Positions 33,896 through 42,581 of a DNA stretch of 64,000 nt are shown in pieces; position 1 is the first letter of the stretch, and each line of letters starts with the position of its first letter. The DNA is from Desulfovibrio mangrovi (GTDB lineage: Bacteria > Desulfobacterota > Desulfovibrionia > Desulfovibrionales > Desulfovibrionaceae), in the NCBI RefSeq assembly GCF_026230175.1, contig NZ_CP104208.1, forward strand, positions 558,001-622,000, in the 5' to 3' direction. The notes below the pieces were generated by a model. The model ran no database searches. It worked only from the letters and a program-made list of their open reading frames with translations, and was not told where the DNA came from. The position numbers and the translations under genes were made by a program.

Positions 33896-34485
33896 GAATC
33901 CAGACTCCCTTTGGTGCTGAGTAGCTGCGCCCGATCGCGGCTGGCGGCCATGCGCAGGGCAAGACCGAGACCTTTGCATGCGGATTCGAGCAGATGATGT
34001 CCATTCTTACCATACAGATAGGAAATGTGCATGTTGATTCTTGCCGCGTATGCAACGGATTTGAAGAATTCCCTCCACAGGTCGCTCTCATCCCCTGCAA
34101 TGACGGGAGGCAGCAGATCGTCGTTTCGGTAGACCAGATAGGGTCGACCGGAAATGTCGATGTTCACTTCCGTCATGGATTCATCCATGGGAACCTTTGC
34201 GAAACCGACACGGTTGATGCCTGTCTTGTCTGCAAGGCACTGGTTCAACGCCTGTCCCAGGCAGAGGCCTATGTCTTCCAGCGTATGATGCGCATCAACG
34301 TGCAGATCCCCTTCGCAGGTCAGTGAGAGGTCAAATCCTCCCCAGAAGGCGAGAAGGGTGAGCATGTGATCGGCAAACCCCCATCCGCTCTTCACGTCCA
34401 CCTTGCCGGAGCCGTCGATATCCAGCGTCAGCGCAATGCGTGTTTCGTTGGTATCGCGTTGTATGGTGGCCATACGTTGTGTCAT
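33892..34485 (-). CDS. hisB: Imidazoleglycerol-phosphate dehydratase HisB
   Basis: Dehydrates IGP to imidazole acetol phosphate in histidine synthesis. The 197-aa monofunctional form lacks the phosphatase domain of E. coli HisB. Metal-binding marks are [29 protein letters not shown] and [16 protein letters not shown]. The start chosen is the ATG seven bases after AGGA; in-frame ATGs further up are too close to that site or lack one. It lies 62 nt after tatC in the same string. Confidence 0.95.
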   Translation of the reverse strand: MTQRMATIQRDTNETRIALTLDIDGSGKVDVKSGWGFADHMLTLLAFWGGFDLSLTCEGDLHVDAHHTLEDIGLCLGQALNQCLADKTGINRVGFAKVPMDESMTEVNIDISGRPYLVYRNDDLLPPVIAGDESDLWREFFKSVAYAARINMHISYLYGKNGHHLLESACKGLGLALRMAASRDRAQLLSTKGSLDS

Positions 34486-34547
34486 GCGCATATCCTTTGA
34501 AACGCCGTGCGTGGGCACGGGTGTGCGTCCGGAGTTATACGGGCGCG

Positions 34548-35657
34548 TTATCTCGTTTCGGTGGCCTCTTCCTCTTCTTCATCGTCTTCTTCCGCTTCCT
34601 CTTCTTTCTTCTTGCGTCCGAATACGGCGGCCACAATGATGGAAAGTTCATACAGAACGAGCAGCGGACCGGCCATGAGCAACTGCGAGAAGACATCCGG
34701 CGGCGTCAAAATGGCACCAAGGATGAACGCGCCAAGCACGGCAAACCGACGGAATTTCCGCATCATGTCAGCCGTTACAAGACCGATTCTGCTGAGGACC
34801 AGAGAGAAGAGCGGCATCTCGAACACGAACCCGAACGCAAGCAGCAGTTTGATGGAGAAGCTCAGATACTCATCCAGCTTCAGCATCGCCTGAATGTGCT
34901 CGTTGTTGAAGCTCATGAAGAACTCGAACGCCGCAGGGAAGACGATAAAATATCCGAACGAAGCTCCGCCGATGAAGAACAGGGCGGAACTCAACGCGAC
35001 AGGAATGATGTATTTGCGCTCTTCCTCATACAGGCCGGGAGCGACAAATGCCCATACTTGATAGAAAATGTAGGGGCTGGTGAGAAAAACGCCGGCAAGA
35101 GCCGCTACCTTCAGGTAGGTCAGAAAGGCTTCCTGCGGCGCGGTGAAAATGAAGCTGCTGTTCTCCGGCATGAACTGGACCATGGGAGCAACAAGCAGAT
35201 TGAAAAGCTCTTCGGCAAAGCCGTAACAGGCCAGACAGCCGATAATGGCGGCAATGGCGACGTGCTTGAGGCGCTTGCGGAGTTCGTCCAGGTGCTGGAC
35301 GAGGGTCATGGGCCCCTCTTCTTCTTCCTCTTCCTCTTCTTCCTCCTCCTCCTCTTCTTCTTCTTCCTCTTCGTCGTCTATTTCTTCATCGGCGGCGACG
35401 GGGAGTAGAGAGGGATCGTCAATCCCCTCGCTAGAGGATTCCTCAAAGGGGAAGGGCGGGGGCGGATGGGGAACGGATTCGGAAACAGCCGGGGCGGCAT
35501 CAGCCGCCCCGGCATCGGGAGTATCGGATTCAGGTCGGGCTAGTTCGTCAGCCTGCGCTTCAGACGATGCCGCGATACCACTTACCTCTGCGTTATCGCT
35601 GGAGACGTTCTCCTGCCCCTCGTTGTTGTCCGGGGTGTTCTTGTCGGCGTTACTCAT
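34548..35657 (-). CDS. tatC: Twin-arginine translocase TatC with a long acidic N-terminal extension
   Basis: The core receptor of the Tat system that moves folded proteins across the inner membrane. Residues 117-345 are a standard six-segment TatC ([14 protein letters not shown], then [20 protein letters not shown]). Ahead of it lie 116 extra residues: acidic, Pro/Ala-rich, and ending in 19 consecutive Glu. The C-terminus also ends in an acidic run. Met117 could be a second start, since the GAG/GAA codons before it look like a ribosome site. It overlaps tatB by 4 nt. Confidence 0.92.
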   Translation of the reverse strand: MSNADKNTPDNNEGQENVSSDNAEVSGIAASSEAQADELARPESDTPDAGAADAAPAVSESVPHPPPPFPFEESSSEGIDDPSLLPVAADEEIDDEEEEEEEEEEEEEEEEEEEGPMTLVQHLDELRKRLKHVAIAAIIGCLACYGFAEELFNLLVAPMVQFMPENSSFIFTAPQEAFLTYLKVAALAGVFLTSPYIFYQVWAFVAPGLYEEERKYIIPVALSSALFFIGGASFGYFIVFPAAFEFFMSFNNEHIQAMLKLDEYLSFSIKLLLAFGFVFEMPLFSLVLSRIGLVTADMMRKFRRFAVLGAFILGAILTPPDVFSQLLMAGPLLVLYELSIIVAAVFGRKKKEEEAEEDDEEEEEATETR

Positions 35658-36091
35658 GCCTTTTCCCCGACCACAGCAACTTCTTCGGTAGCAGATGCAG
35701 CAGCATCAGCAACTTCGTCCGGGGGGACAGCCAGATCGCCCGCAGGCTTCGGTGCAGCCTTGGCAGCGGTCTTGGCTGCCTTGGTCTTTTCGCCGGACTT
35801 GGCAGCAGTCTTGGTGGAAGATTTGGCTTTAGCCTTTTTCTTCGGCTTTTCCTCTTCTTCCGTATCGTCGTCGTCGCCGTACAGGCGCTTGGCAGCGGCC
35901 TTCTTGCGCTTCTCGTGTTCCTCCAGCTCGATCTCAGTGTTTATGGTGCGCTGAAAATCAGTGGAAACGCGGCGGAATTCCGCCATGCCCTTGCCCAGCG
36001 TGCGGGCAATTTTGGGCAGACTCTTCGGCCCGAGAATAATCAGGGCCACAACAAGAATAACAAGTATTTCTGTAGTACCAATGCCGAACAT
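35654..36091 (-). CDS. tatB: Twin-arginine translocase TatA/TatB-type subunit
   Basis: A single N-terminal membrane helix (MFGIGTTEILVILVVALIIL) is followed by GPKSLPKIARTLGKGMAEFR, the amphipathic helix of the TatA/B family. The GP hinge and the long charged tail (145 aa overall; Lys/Ala/Glu-rich from residue 65) fit TatB better than TatA. It is coupled to tatC by an ATGA overlap and lies 27 nt after guaA. No separate tatA is present in the window. Confidence 0.9.
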   Translation of the reverse strand: MFGIGTTEILVILVVALIILGPKSLPKIARTLGKGMAEFRRVSTDFQRTINTEIELEEHEKRKKAAAKRLYGDDDDTEEEEKPKKKAKAKSSTKTAAKSGEKTKAAKTAAKAAPKPAGDLAVPPDEVADAAASATEEVAVVGEKA

Positions 36092-36118
36092 GCCGTTTTT
36101 GCCTGAGATTATGTTAGA

Positions 36119-37669
36119 TTATTCCCACTCAATGGTGCTCGGGGGCTTGGAGGAGATGTCGTACACCACGCGGTTGACACCCTTGACTTCGTTGATGATG
36201 CGGCTGGAAATGCGCTCCAGAATTTCGGATGGCATGCGAACCCAGTCCGCCGTCATGGCGTCAACGCTGTCTACGATGCGCAATGCAATGACATGCTCGT
36301 ACGTACGGTCGTCGCCCATGACCCCGACGGTCTTGAGCGGCAGCAGTACGGCAAATCCCTGCCACACTTTGCGATACCAACCGGAGGCAGTCAACTCGTT
36401 CTGCACGATTTTGTCCGCTTTCCTGAGAATTTCCAGACGTTCGTCGGTGATTTCACCGATAACGCGGATGGCAAGGCCAGGTCCGGGGAAGGGGTGACGC
36501 CATACGATGGAGTCGGGCATGCCGAGTTCGATGGCAACCTTGCGGACTTCGTCCTTGAAGAGTTCACGCAGGGGTTCGATGAGCTTGAGCTTCATCTTGT
36601 CCGGCAGGCCGCCCACGTTGTGGTGGCTCTTGATCACGGCGGAGGGACCCTTGTGGGAGACGGATTCGATCACGTCGGGGTACAGGGTGCCCTGTGCCAG
36701 ATAGGCCACGTTTTCGATGCGGTGCGCTTCTTCATCGAAGACCTCGATGAATTCGTAGCCGATGATCTTGCGCTTCTTCTCAGGGTCTTCCACGCCGGCG
36801 AGCTTGCTAAGGAAGCGTTCGCTGGCGTCCACAACCTTGAGGTTCAGGTCGAAGTGTTCGCGCAGGTAGCTGGAAACTTCTTCCACTTCCTGTGCACGCA
36901 TCAGGCCGTTGTCCACGAAGATGCAGTGCAGGCGATGACCGATTGCCTTGTTGAGCAGCACGGCAACCACGGTGGAGTCGATGCCGCCGGAAAGGCCGCA
37001 TACAACGTTGCCCTCGGGGCCGACGGTTTCACGCACGTGCTGGATGACGCTGTCGATGAAGCCGGACATGGTCCAGTCGGGCTTGATCTTGGCAATCTTG
37101 AACAGGAAGTTGTTGATAAGATGGGTTCCGTCTTCGGAGTGGTGTACTTCGGGATGGAACTGCAGGGCGTAGATCTTTCTGGCTTCATCCGCCATGGCGG
37201 CGATATCCAGCGTCTCGGTGCGGCCGATGACCTCGAATCCGGCGGGCAGGCTCTTAACCTTGTCCCCGTGGGACATCCACACGCGGGAAGGAGAGGAAAT
37301 GTCCAGCCCTTCGAAGAGCGGGGTTTCCTTCAGCATGGTGAAGTCGGCGGGGCCGTACTCACGGGTTTCGGAGCTGGCCAGAGAGCCCTTGAGGTTGTGG
37401 GCCAGAAGCTGCATGCCGTAGCAGATGCCGAGTACCGGAACGCCGAGTTCCAGCAGACCCATGTCGAGGGTGGGGGCATCCTTGTCGCCTACGCTGGAGG
37501 GCCCGCCGGAGAGAATGATGGCGGAAGGCTGCATGGCCTTTACATCTTCAGCAGTGACGATGCAGGGGTGGATTTCCGAGTAGACGCCGGCTTCACGCAC
37601 GCGACGTGCGATAAGCTGGGTGAACTGGGAACCGTAGTCAACTATGATGACTTTGCTTATGGAATCCAT
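36119..37669 (-). CDS. guaA: GMP synthase (glutamine-hydrolysing)
   Basis: Converts XMP to GMP using ATP and glutamine. The 516-aa length is normal. The N-terminal glutaminase has the nucleophile Cys in [11 protein letters not shown] and HPEVHHSE. The ATP-pyrophosphatase has the PP-loop [11 protein letters not shown]. The C-terminal dimerisation domain ends [16 protein letters not shown], the usual terminus. It lies 30 nt after guaB. Confidence 0.97.
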   Translation of the reverse strand: MDSISKVIIVDYGSQFTQLIARRVREAGVYSEIHPCIVTAEDVKAMQPSAIILSGGPSSVGDKDAPTLDMGLLELGVPVLGICYGMQLLAHNLKGSLASSETREYGPADFTMLKETPLFEGLDISSPSRVWMSHGDKVKSLPAGFEVIGRTETLDIAAMADEARKIYALQFHPEVHHSEDGTHLINNFLFKIAKIKPDWTMSGFIDSVIQHVRETVGPEGNVVCGLSGGIDSTVVAVLLNKAIGHRLHCIFVDNGLMRAQEVEEVSSYLREHFDLNLKVVDASERFLSKLAGVEDPEKKRKIIGYEFIEVFDEEAHRIENVAYLAQGTLYPDVIESVSHKGPSAVIKSHHNVGGLPDKMKLKLIEPLRELFKDEVRKVAIELGMPDSIVWRHPFPGPGLAIRVIGEITDERLEILRKADKIVQNELTASGWYRKVWQGFAVLLPLKTVGVMGDDRTYEHVIALRIVDSVDAMTADWVRMPSEILERISSRIINEVKGVNRVVYDISSKPPSTIEWE

Positions 37670-37699
37670 GGTGTTCCTCTATGGTACGGTTCTGCGAAC

Positions 37700-39157
37700 C
37701 TAGTTTTCCATTTTGTAGTTGGGGGCTTCCTTGGTGATGATAACGTCATGGACGTGGGATTCGCGCAGACCGGCTGCGGAAATCTGTACCATGCGTGCCT
37801 TGTGGGTAAGGTCGGCAATGGTGGCCGCACCCACATAGCCCATACCGGAACGGAGGCCGCCGATAAGCTGGTGAATGGTATCGGTAACGGGTCCCTTGTA
37901 AGGAACGCGGCCAACGATGCCTTCGGGAACCAGCTTCTTGCTCTTTTCCTGGAAGTAACGGTCGGAGCTGCCGGCCTTCATGGCGTCGATGGAGCCCATG
38001 CCGCGATAGTTCTTGTAACGACGGCCCTGATAGAGCACGGTTTCACCGGGGGATTCGTCGGTTCCGGCGAACATTGAGCCCATCATAACGCTGGTGGCGC
38101 CTACGGCAATGGCTTTCACCACGTCGCCGGAGTACTTGATGCCGCCGTCGGCGATGATGCACTTGTCCACTTCCTGAGCTGCCTTGTAGGCTTCCTGCAC
38201 GGCAGTAACCTGCGGAACGCCAACACCGGCTACGATGCGGGTGGTGCAGATGGAGCCGGGTCCGATGCCGACCTTGACGGTGTCTGCACCGGCCTTGAAC
38301 AGAGCCATGGCGCCGTCGTAGGTGGCGATGTTGCCTGCAACGATCTGGGCGTTGGGGAAGCTGCCGCGAATCATGGCCACTGCGTCGAGAATGTTCTTGG
38401 AGTGACCGTGGGCGGAGTCGAGCACCAGGGCATCGGCACCGGCCTTGAGCAGGGCTTCGGCGCGCATTTCGCAGTCCTTGCCTACGCCGAGGGCAGCGGC
38501 AACGCGCAGGCGGCCGCTTTCATCCTTGGCGGAGTGGGGGTACTTCACGACCTTGTCGATGTCCTTCATGGTGATGATGCCCTTGAGCACGCGGTCATTA
38601 TCCACCACCAGCAGTTTTTCAATGCGGTGTTCGTGCAGATGGCGCTTGGCTTCTTCAAGGGTGGTGCCCACGGGAACAGTGACGAGATTCTTGCTGGTCA
38701 TGACCTCGGACACCTTGGTGGTGTCGGGGGATTCCACGAAACGGACGTCACGGTTGGTGAGAATGCCCACCAGTTCCTTGCCGCGCAGCACGGGCAGGCC
38801 GGAAACCTTGTACACGGACATGACTTCCAGAGCCTGTGTGATGGTCAGCTCAGGCTCGATGGTGACAGGGTCAATGATCATGCCGGATTCGGACTTCTTG
38901 ACCTTCTGCACTTCCAGGCACTGCTGCTCCAGAGGCATGTTTTTGTGCACAACGCCGATGCCGCCGTTGCGGGCCATGGCGATGGCCATTTCCGACTCGG
39001 TAACGGTGTCCATTGCTGCGGAGATGAGGGGGATGTTCAGCGGAATGGAGTTGGTAAGCTTGGTGCTGACGTCAACCATGTCCGGAGTGGTTTCAGAGTA
39101 ACCAGGAAGCAGCAGGACGTCGTCGAACGTCAAAGCCTTGCCTATGATTTCGCTCAT
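37700..39157 (-). CDS. guaB: Inosine-5'-monophosphate dehydrogenase
   Basis: Oxidises IMP to XMP with NAD+, the committed step to GMP. It is 485 aa. The catalytic loop is [18 protein letters not shown], with the active-site Cys. Two CBS domains lie at about residues 95-205 ([20 protein letters not shown]), and the flap has [13 protein letters not shown] and GVEG-like [13 protein letters not shown]. The start is the ATG after GGGAG; the frame is open 44 codons further without a ribosome site. It is the first gene of the guaB-guaA-tatB-tatC-hisB-lipoprotein-hisA string. Confidence 0.97.
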   Translation of the reverse strand: MSEIIGKALTFDDVLLLPGYSETTPDMVDVSTKLTNSIPLNIPLISAAMDTVTESEMAIAMARNGGIGVVHKNMPLEQQCLEVQKVKKSESGMIIDPVTIEPELTITQALEVMSVYKVSGLPVLRGKELVGILTNRDVRFVESPDTTKVSEVMTSKNLVTVPVGTTLEEAKRHLHEHRIEKLLVVDNDRVLKGIITMKDIDKVVKYPHSAKDESGRLRVAAALGVGKDCEMRAEALLKAGADALVLDSAHGHSKNILDAVAMIRGSFPNAQIVAGNIATYDGAMALFKAGADTVKVGIGPGSICTTRIVAGVGVPQVTAVQEAYKAAQEVDKCIIADGGIKYSGDVVKAIAVGATSVMMGSMFAGTDESPGETVLYQGRRYKNYRGMGSIDAMKAGSSDRYFQEKSKKLVPEGIVGRVPYKGPVTDTIHQLIGGLRSGMGYVGAATIADLTHKARMVQISAAGLRESHVHDVIITKEAPNYKMEN

Positions 39158-39712
39158 CGTGTGGGTCTCCCAAAGTTTGTTGTGGCTATCATTTTCAAGG
39201 CCCGAACGAGGGGTGCTCGTTATAAGGTCTTTAGCTGGCGCGTTATCGACCGCCGGTACAGGAAAAGCCTGAAAGGCCCGTCCGGACAATGTTTCCGGTG
39301 GTTCCTTTCTGCTTTCTATTACCCTGTCTATGGCGGTGTCTGGATAATGCTGTTATTGGTTTAACAAAAATGTTAAAGTATAATTTACCATAATACTGTG
39401 ATGGCGGTGGAGATGTCAATATGCAGGATGCGAGAGCTGCACCTGCTAATGCAGTGGCAGCAGCTTGAAGATGAGCGGCAGAAGAGATGAAATTGCATTT
39501 CTCAGGCAGCATTCTTCAATTTACGCCACAATCGGTAAACGGGCAATATGGATTCCCCTGATGAGGGCCAACTGCTGAAAGTAACAGGTAAAACTGCATT
39601 GTCGCCATGCGTTGGAATAAGGTAACCGTGCTCTGCCGTTGGATCTTTCTGCGAATGTGAGAAGGGGCACCGGCTTGTGCCGATGCCCCTTGTAGGCTGT
39701 TGCAATGCGGAT
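39158..39712. other. 555-bp intergenic region between guaB and the ccm cluster
   Basis: No supported gene. It should carry the guaB promoter. An inverted repeat TTAAC-N6-GTTAA (39361-39376) and an AT-rich run up to about 39395 mark the likely control site. A hairpin with arms AAGGGGCA/TGCCCCTT (39662-39691) lies just past the end of the TPR gene and may end the ccm transcript, though it lacks a good T-tract. The rest shows nothing I can name. Confidence 0.5.
39361..39376. promoter_or_regulatory. Inverted repeat upstream of guaB
   Basis: TTAACAAAAATGTTAA, arms TTAAC/GTTAA, about 205 bp upstream of the guaB start in an AT-rich stretch. It is a candidate operator. Confidence 0.35.
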
Positions 39713-40312
39713 TTACTTGTGCTCGCTGGCCAGTTCGGATTGCGCCCGTTGCTTCAGTTCGTCATCCGCCTTGGGATTGACGAGCAGGGCTTCGAAATGG
39801 GTCTTGGCCTTTTCCGGCTGTTTCAGGAAATGCTTGTAGATGATGCCGAGATTGTATCGGGCGGAAGGGTCGTCTTCCAGCGAGAGCAGCGTTTCAAACA
39901 CTTCCACGGCTTCGGCAGGTTTCTCTTCGTTGAAGAGAATGATGCCGTTCATGTACAGCACCTGCGGATCGGAGGGAGCCGCTACCTGTGCCTTCTGCAC
40001 GAAGAAGGAGGCCCGGCCCCAGTCGTGCTTGCGGATGAAGAAGTCGGTAAGCTGCTTCAGCACATCCACGTTGTTGGGGTCTTCCTTCATCAGCGCCATG
40101 AGGTGCGTGAGTTCGTCTGCGCCGCTGTCTGCACCTGCTGCTCCGGAGGGCATGGGGCTGCTGGCTTGCTGCCTGCCGGGTTCCGTAAGGTTGGGATGCG
40201 AAGTGCGGTAGGCGAAGGAGGTGGCCAGAATAGCGCACAGGCTGAGGCCGATGAGACCCAGCACAAGCTTTTTGCCGCCGGTAAGGGGCGTGAGAGTGAC
40301 ATTAATTGCCAT
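39713..40312 (-). CDS. TPR protein of the cytochrome c maturation cluster
   Basis: A 199-aa protein with one N-terminal membrane segment (LVLGLIGLSLCAILATSFAY), then periplasmic tetratricopeptide repeats at about residues 75-185 (NNVDVLKQLTDFFIRKHDWG, DPQVLYMNGIILFNEEKPAE, PSARYNLGIIYKHFLKQPEK). It resembles the TPR part of CcmI/CcmH-type chaperones that hold apocytochrome c. GGAG lies before the ATG, and its start overlaps ccmD by 11 nt. Confidence 0.8.
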   Translation of the reverse strand: MAINVTLTPLTGGKKLVLGLIGLSLCAILATSFAYRTSHPNLTEPGRQQASSPMPSGAAGADSGADELTHLMALMKEDPNNVDVLKQLTDFFIRKHDWGRASFFVQKAQVAAPSDPQVLYMNGIILFNEEKPAEAVEVFETLLSLEDDPSARYNLGIIYKHFLKQPEKAKTHFEALLVNPKADDELKQRAQSELASEHK

Positions 40313-40463
40313 TGCGGGACTCCGTTCCGGAATCAGCCAGCAGTTCCATCTGCCGGATGCGTTTATCAAGCTGCTTCTGGTTTGCGGCCAGCAGGCCGAT
40401 ATAGGCGCCCAAGCCGAGCCAGATGGCGATATTGGCCATGAGAAGCCAGGTGGAACTTTCCAT
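40302..40463 (-). CDS. ccmD: Haem exporter protein CcmD
   Basis: A 53-aa single-pass membrane protein. It starts MESSTWLLMANIAIWLGLGA, continues YIGLLAANQKQLDKRIRQME and ends in a polar tail. The size, the one membrane helix followed by a basic region, and the position between ccmC and the TPR gene identify CcmD, which helps release holo-CcmE from the CcmABC complex. AGGAGAGG lies just before the ATG. Confidence 0.88.
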   Translation of the reverse strand: MESSTWLLMANIAIWLGLGAYIGLLAANQKQLDKRIRQMELLADSGTESRNGN

Positions 40464-40493
40464 ATACCTCTCCTGAATTATGCCCGGAGGGCG

Positions 40494-41171
40494 TTACATG
40501 TCTTCACAGGTTGCAATGGTATCAAGCCGATCCGTCATGGCGGACTGGCGGGTGCGGACCGCCGTGAGCGCCAGCCAGAACAGGCCGAAGGTCAGCACAC
40601 AGGCGATGACCGTCAGCTTCATTTCCGGCTCCAATCCCCCTCCCTTCGATGCGAACACTGCCGGGTGGATGGAGCGCCACAGCCGTGCGGAAAGGAATAC
40701 CAGCGGAACGTCTACGAACGCGGCAATACCGAGAACGGCGCATACCACTGCACGGCGTTCGCGGGAAAGAGCCATGGAGCGCAGGATGAGATAGCCTGCG
40801 TAAACAAACCACATGATCAGCGTGGTGGTGAGGCGCGGATCCCACGTCCACCATACGCCCCAGCTGTGCTTGCCCCAGACCATACCGGTCGCGAGGGCAA
40901 GGCCGCTGAAGAGCACGCCCACCTCGGCGCATGCACCGGCAAGGTTATCCCAGAACCACGTACGTTTCTTCAGGTACATGATGGAGGCGACGAACACCAC
41001 GGCGAAGCTGATGAGCGACCACCATGCCAGCGGCAGGTGGAAGTAGAATATTTTCTGCACGATGCCCATGGTCTGTTCGATGGGGGCATAGACGAATATG
41101 AGGTACTGACAGACGGCAAAGGCAATTCCGGCCGCCAGGGATGTGAATGATATCCAGTTGTCGCGCATCAT
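40494..41171 (-). CDS. ccmC: Haem exporter protein CcmC
   Basis: Transfers haem to CcmE in the inner membrane. It is 225 aa with six membrane segments. The tryptophan-rich WWD motif KHSWGVWWTWDPRLT near residue 120 binds haem, and periplasmic histidines flank it (KIFYFHLPLAWWS, and SIHPAVF after it). The start is one of two adjacent ATGs after GAGG; the frame runs 13 codons further to a TTG without a ribosome site. Confidence 0.93.
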   Translation of the reverse strand: MMRDNWISFTSLAAGIAFAVCQYLIFVYAPIEQTMGIVQKIFYFHLPLAWWSLISFAVVFVASIMYLKKRTWFWDNLAGACAEVGVLFSGLALATGMVWGKHSWGVWWTWDPRLTTTLIMWFVYAGYLILRSMALSRERRAVVCAVLGIAAFVDVPLVFLSARLWRSIHPAVFASKGGGLEPEMKLTVIACVLTFGLFWLALTAVRTRQSAMTDRLDTIATCEDM

Positions 41172-41262
41172 GGCCTCGCTGCGAAGAGGGTTGCGGGGAG
41201 AAAATGGCAATGCCTGTGCCGCTCTGTGTAAGCAGCTCCCCTATGTTTACGGCAGTCTCGTA

Positions 41263-41940
41263 TCATTCTTCCCCGCTATACACAAAGCCGAAGAGCAGCA
41301 GGCCTGTTGCGCCGAAAAGGGCGTCAAAGGCACCGGCAAGGCCCAGCCAGTTGTCCGCGCCTTCGGGGATATCTCCTGAGAACGCGGCGGCTCCGATGCG
41401 GATACCCGCCAGCAGAACCGGAATGAGCAAGGGGAAGAGAATGATGGACAGCAGGGATTCCTTGGCTGCCTGCCCCTGCGACAACGCTCCGAGCAGAGAA
41501 CCGAGCAGGACTACGCCGATGTCCGTGAGCAGCAGGACGGCAAGTCCCGTTGTCCAGTGTTCCGAAATCGTCTGCCCCAGAAAGACGATGGTTGCCGGAA
41601 TGAACACCAGCTGGGCGCAGAGCAGCAGAATCATGCCCGCCATGGCCTTGCCCAGCCATATGGACTGAACGGGCATGGGAGACAGCAGCAGGCCGAAGCG
41701 GGCGCCGTTCTGTTCTTCAAGGCCGAACAGGGTGTTGAAGATGAGCACCTGACAGAAGGCGGAGGCCAGCCAGAAAATGGAAGCAGCCGCCTGAGGTGCC
41801 ATGACTTCGCCAACCTGTTGCGACAGGCTGAACACGAATATGAGCAACAGACCGAGCAGCAGGGCCTGAATCAGGCCGGTGCCGCGGGCGAGTACGAGAC
41901 GCAGATCCTTGGCGGCTATGGTGGTGGCGTACTTCAGCAT
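41263..41940 (-). CDS. ccmB: Haem exporter protein CcmB
   Basis: The membrane partner of the CcmA ATPase. It is 225 aa with six hydrophobic segments, including LIFNTLFGLEEQNGARFGLL and LFPLLIPVLLAGIRIGAAAF, both typical of CcmB. The start is the ATG five bases after GGAG; a GTG two codons earlier overlaps the ribosome site. It overlaps the ccmA stop. Confidence 0.92.
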   Translation of the reverse strand: MLKYATTIAAKDLRLVLARGTGLIQALLLGLLLIFVFSLSQQVGEVMAPQAAASIFWLASAFCQVLIFNTLFGLEEQNGARFGLLLSPMPVQSIWLGKAMAGMILLLCAQLVFIPATIVFLGQTISEHWTTGLAVLLLTDIGVVLLGSLLGALSQGQAAKESLLSIILFPLLIPVLLAGIRIGAAAFSGDIPEGADNWLGLAGAFDALFGATGLLLFGFVYSGEE

Positions 41941-42581
41941 ACGCACTCCGGGGTGTAGCCGCTGGCAGGACCGTAATAGTCAACGCGCTTGTCGCGAATG
42001 GCGAGCACCTTGTCAGCACGGGCAAGGTCAGAGGCCACGGAATGGCTTATCCACACAAGTCCGGCACCGCGTTCGCGGGCTGCGGCAATCTCGTTATGCA
42101 GGATGGACATGGAACGTACGTCAAGCCCTGTTCCCGGCTCGTCCAGCAGGATGAGCGAGGGATTCAGCAGAAACACACGGGCAAGGTTCAGACGCTGCGC
42201 CATGCCCCGCGAGAACGTGCCTGCCCGTTCAAAGGCAAAGCGTTTGAGTTCCACGCGGTCCAGCGCCTCCAGCAGATCCTGTTCCTCGATTTTGAGATCG
42301 TGGATGGAGGACCAGAAGGCCAGATTCTCCATGGCGGAGAGGTCGGGATAGATAAAGGTCTGGTGACCTACATATCCCACGCCCGCGTCACCTGCGTTGC
42401 ATTCCACAGTTCCCGCGCTGGGGCGGGCCAGACCTGCCATGATCTTGAGCAGGGTGGATTTGCCCGCACCGTTGGGACCGGCAAGGATGGTGACCGTTCC
42501 GGCTTCCACCGTACAGGTCACATCCTTGATGATAAGCTTGGTGCCGTAGAACTTGGCAACCTTGTCCAATCTACAGAGCAT
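41934..42581 (-). CDS. ccmA: Haem exporter ATPase CcmA
   Basis: The ABC ATPase that drives release of haem-loaded CcmE. It is 215 aa. Walker A is GPNGAGKSTLLK, the signature FSRGMAQRLNLAR replaces LSGGQ (the usual CcmA form), Walker B is LILLDEPGTGLD, and the switch is WISHS. The start overlaps the ccmF stop by 11 nt and its end overlaps ccmB. Confidence 0.95.
   Translation of the reverse strand: MLCRLDKVAKFYGTKLIIKDVTCTVEAGTVTILAGPNGAGKSTLLKIMAGLARPSAGTVECNAGDAGVGYVGHQTFIYPDLSAMENLAFWSSIHDLKIEEQDLLEALDRVELKRFAFERAGTFSRGMAQRLNLARVFLLNPSLILLDEPGTGLDVRSMSILHNEIAAARERGAGLVWISHSVASDLARADKVLAIRDKRVDYYGPASGYTPECVC

Noticed and set aside
36293-38077. 594-codon open frame antisense to guaA and guaB
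   Set aside because: It crosses two well-identified genes and has no recognisable motif.
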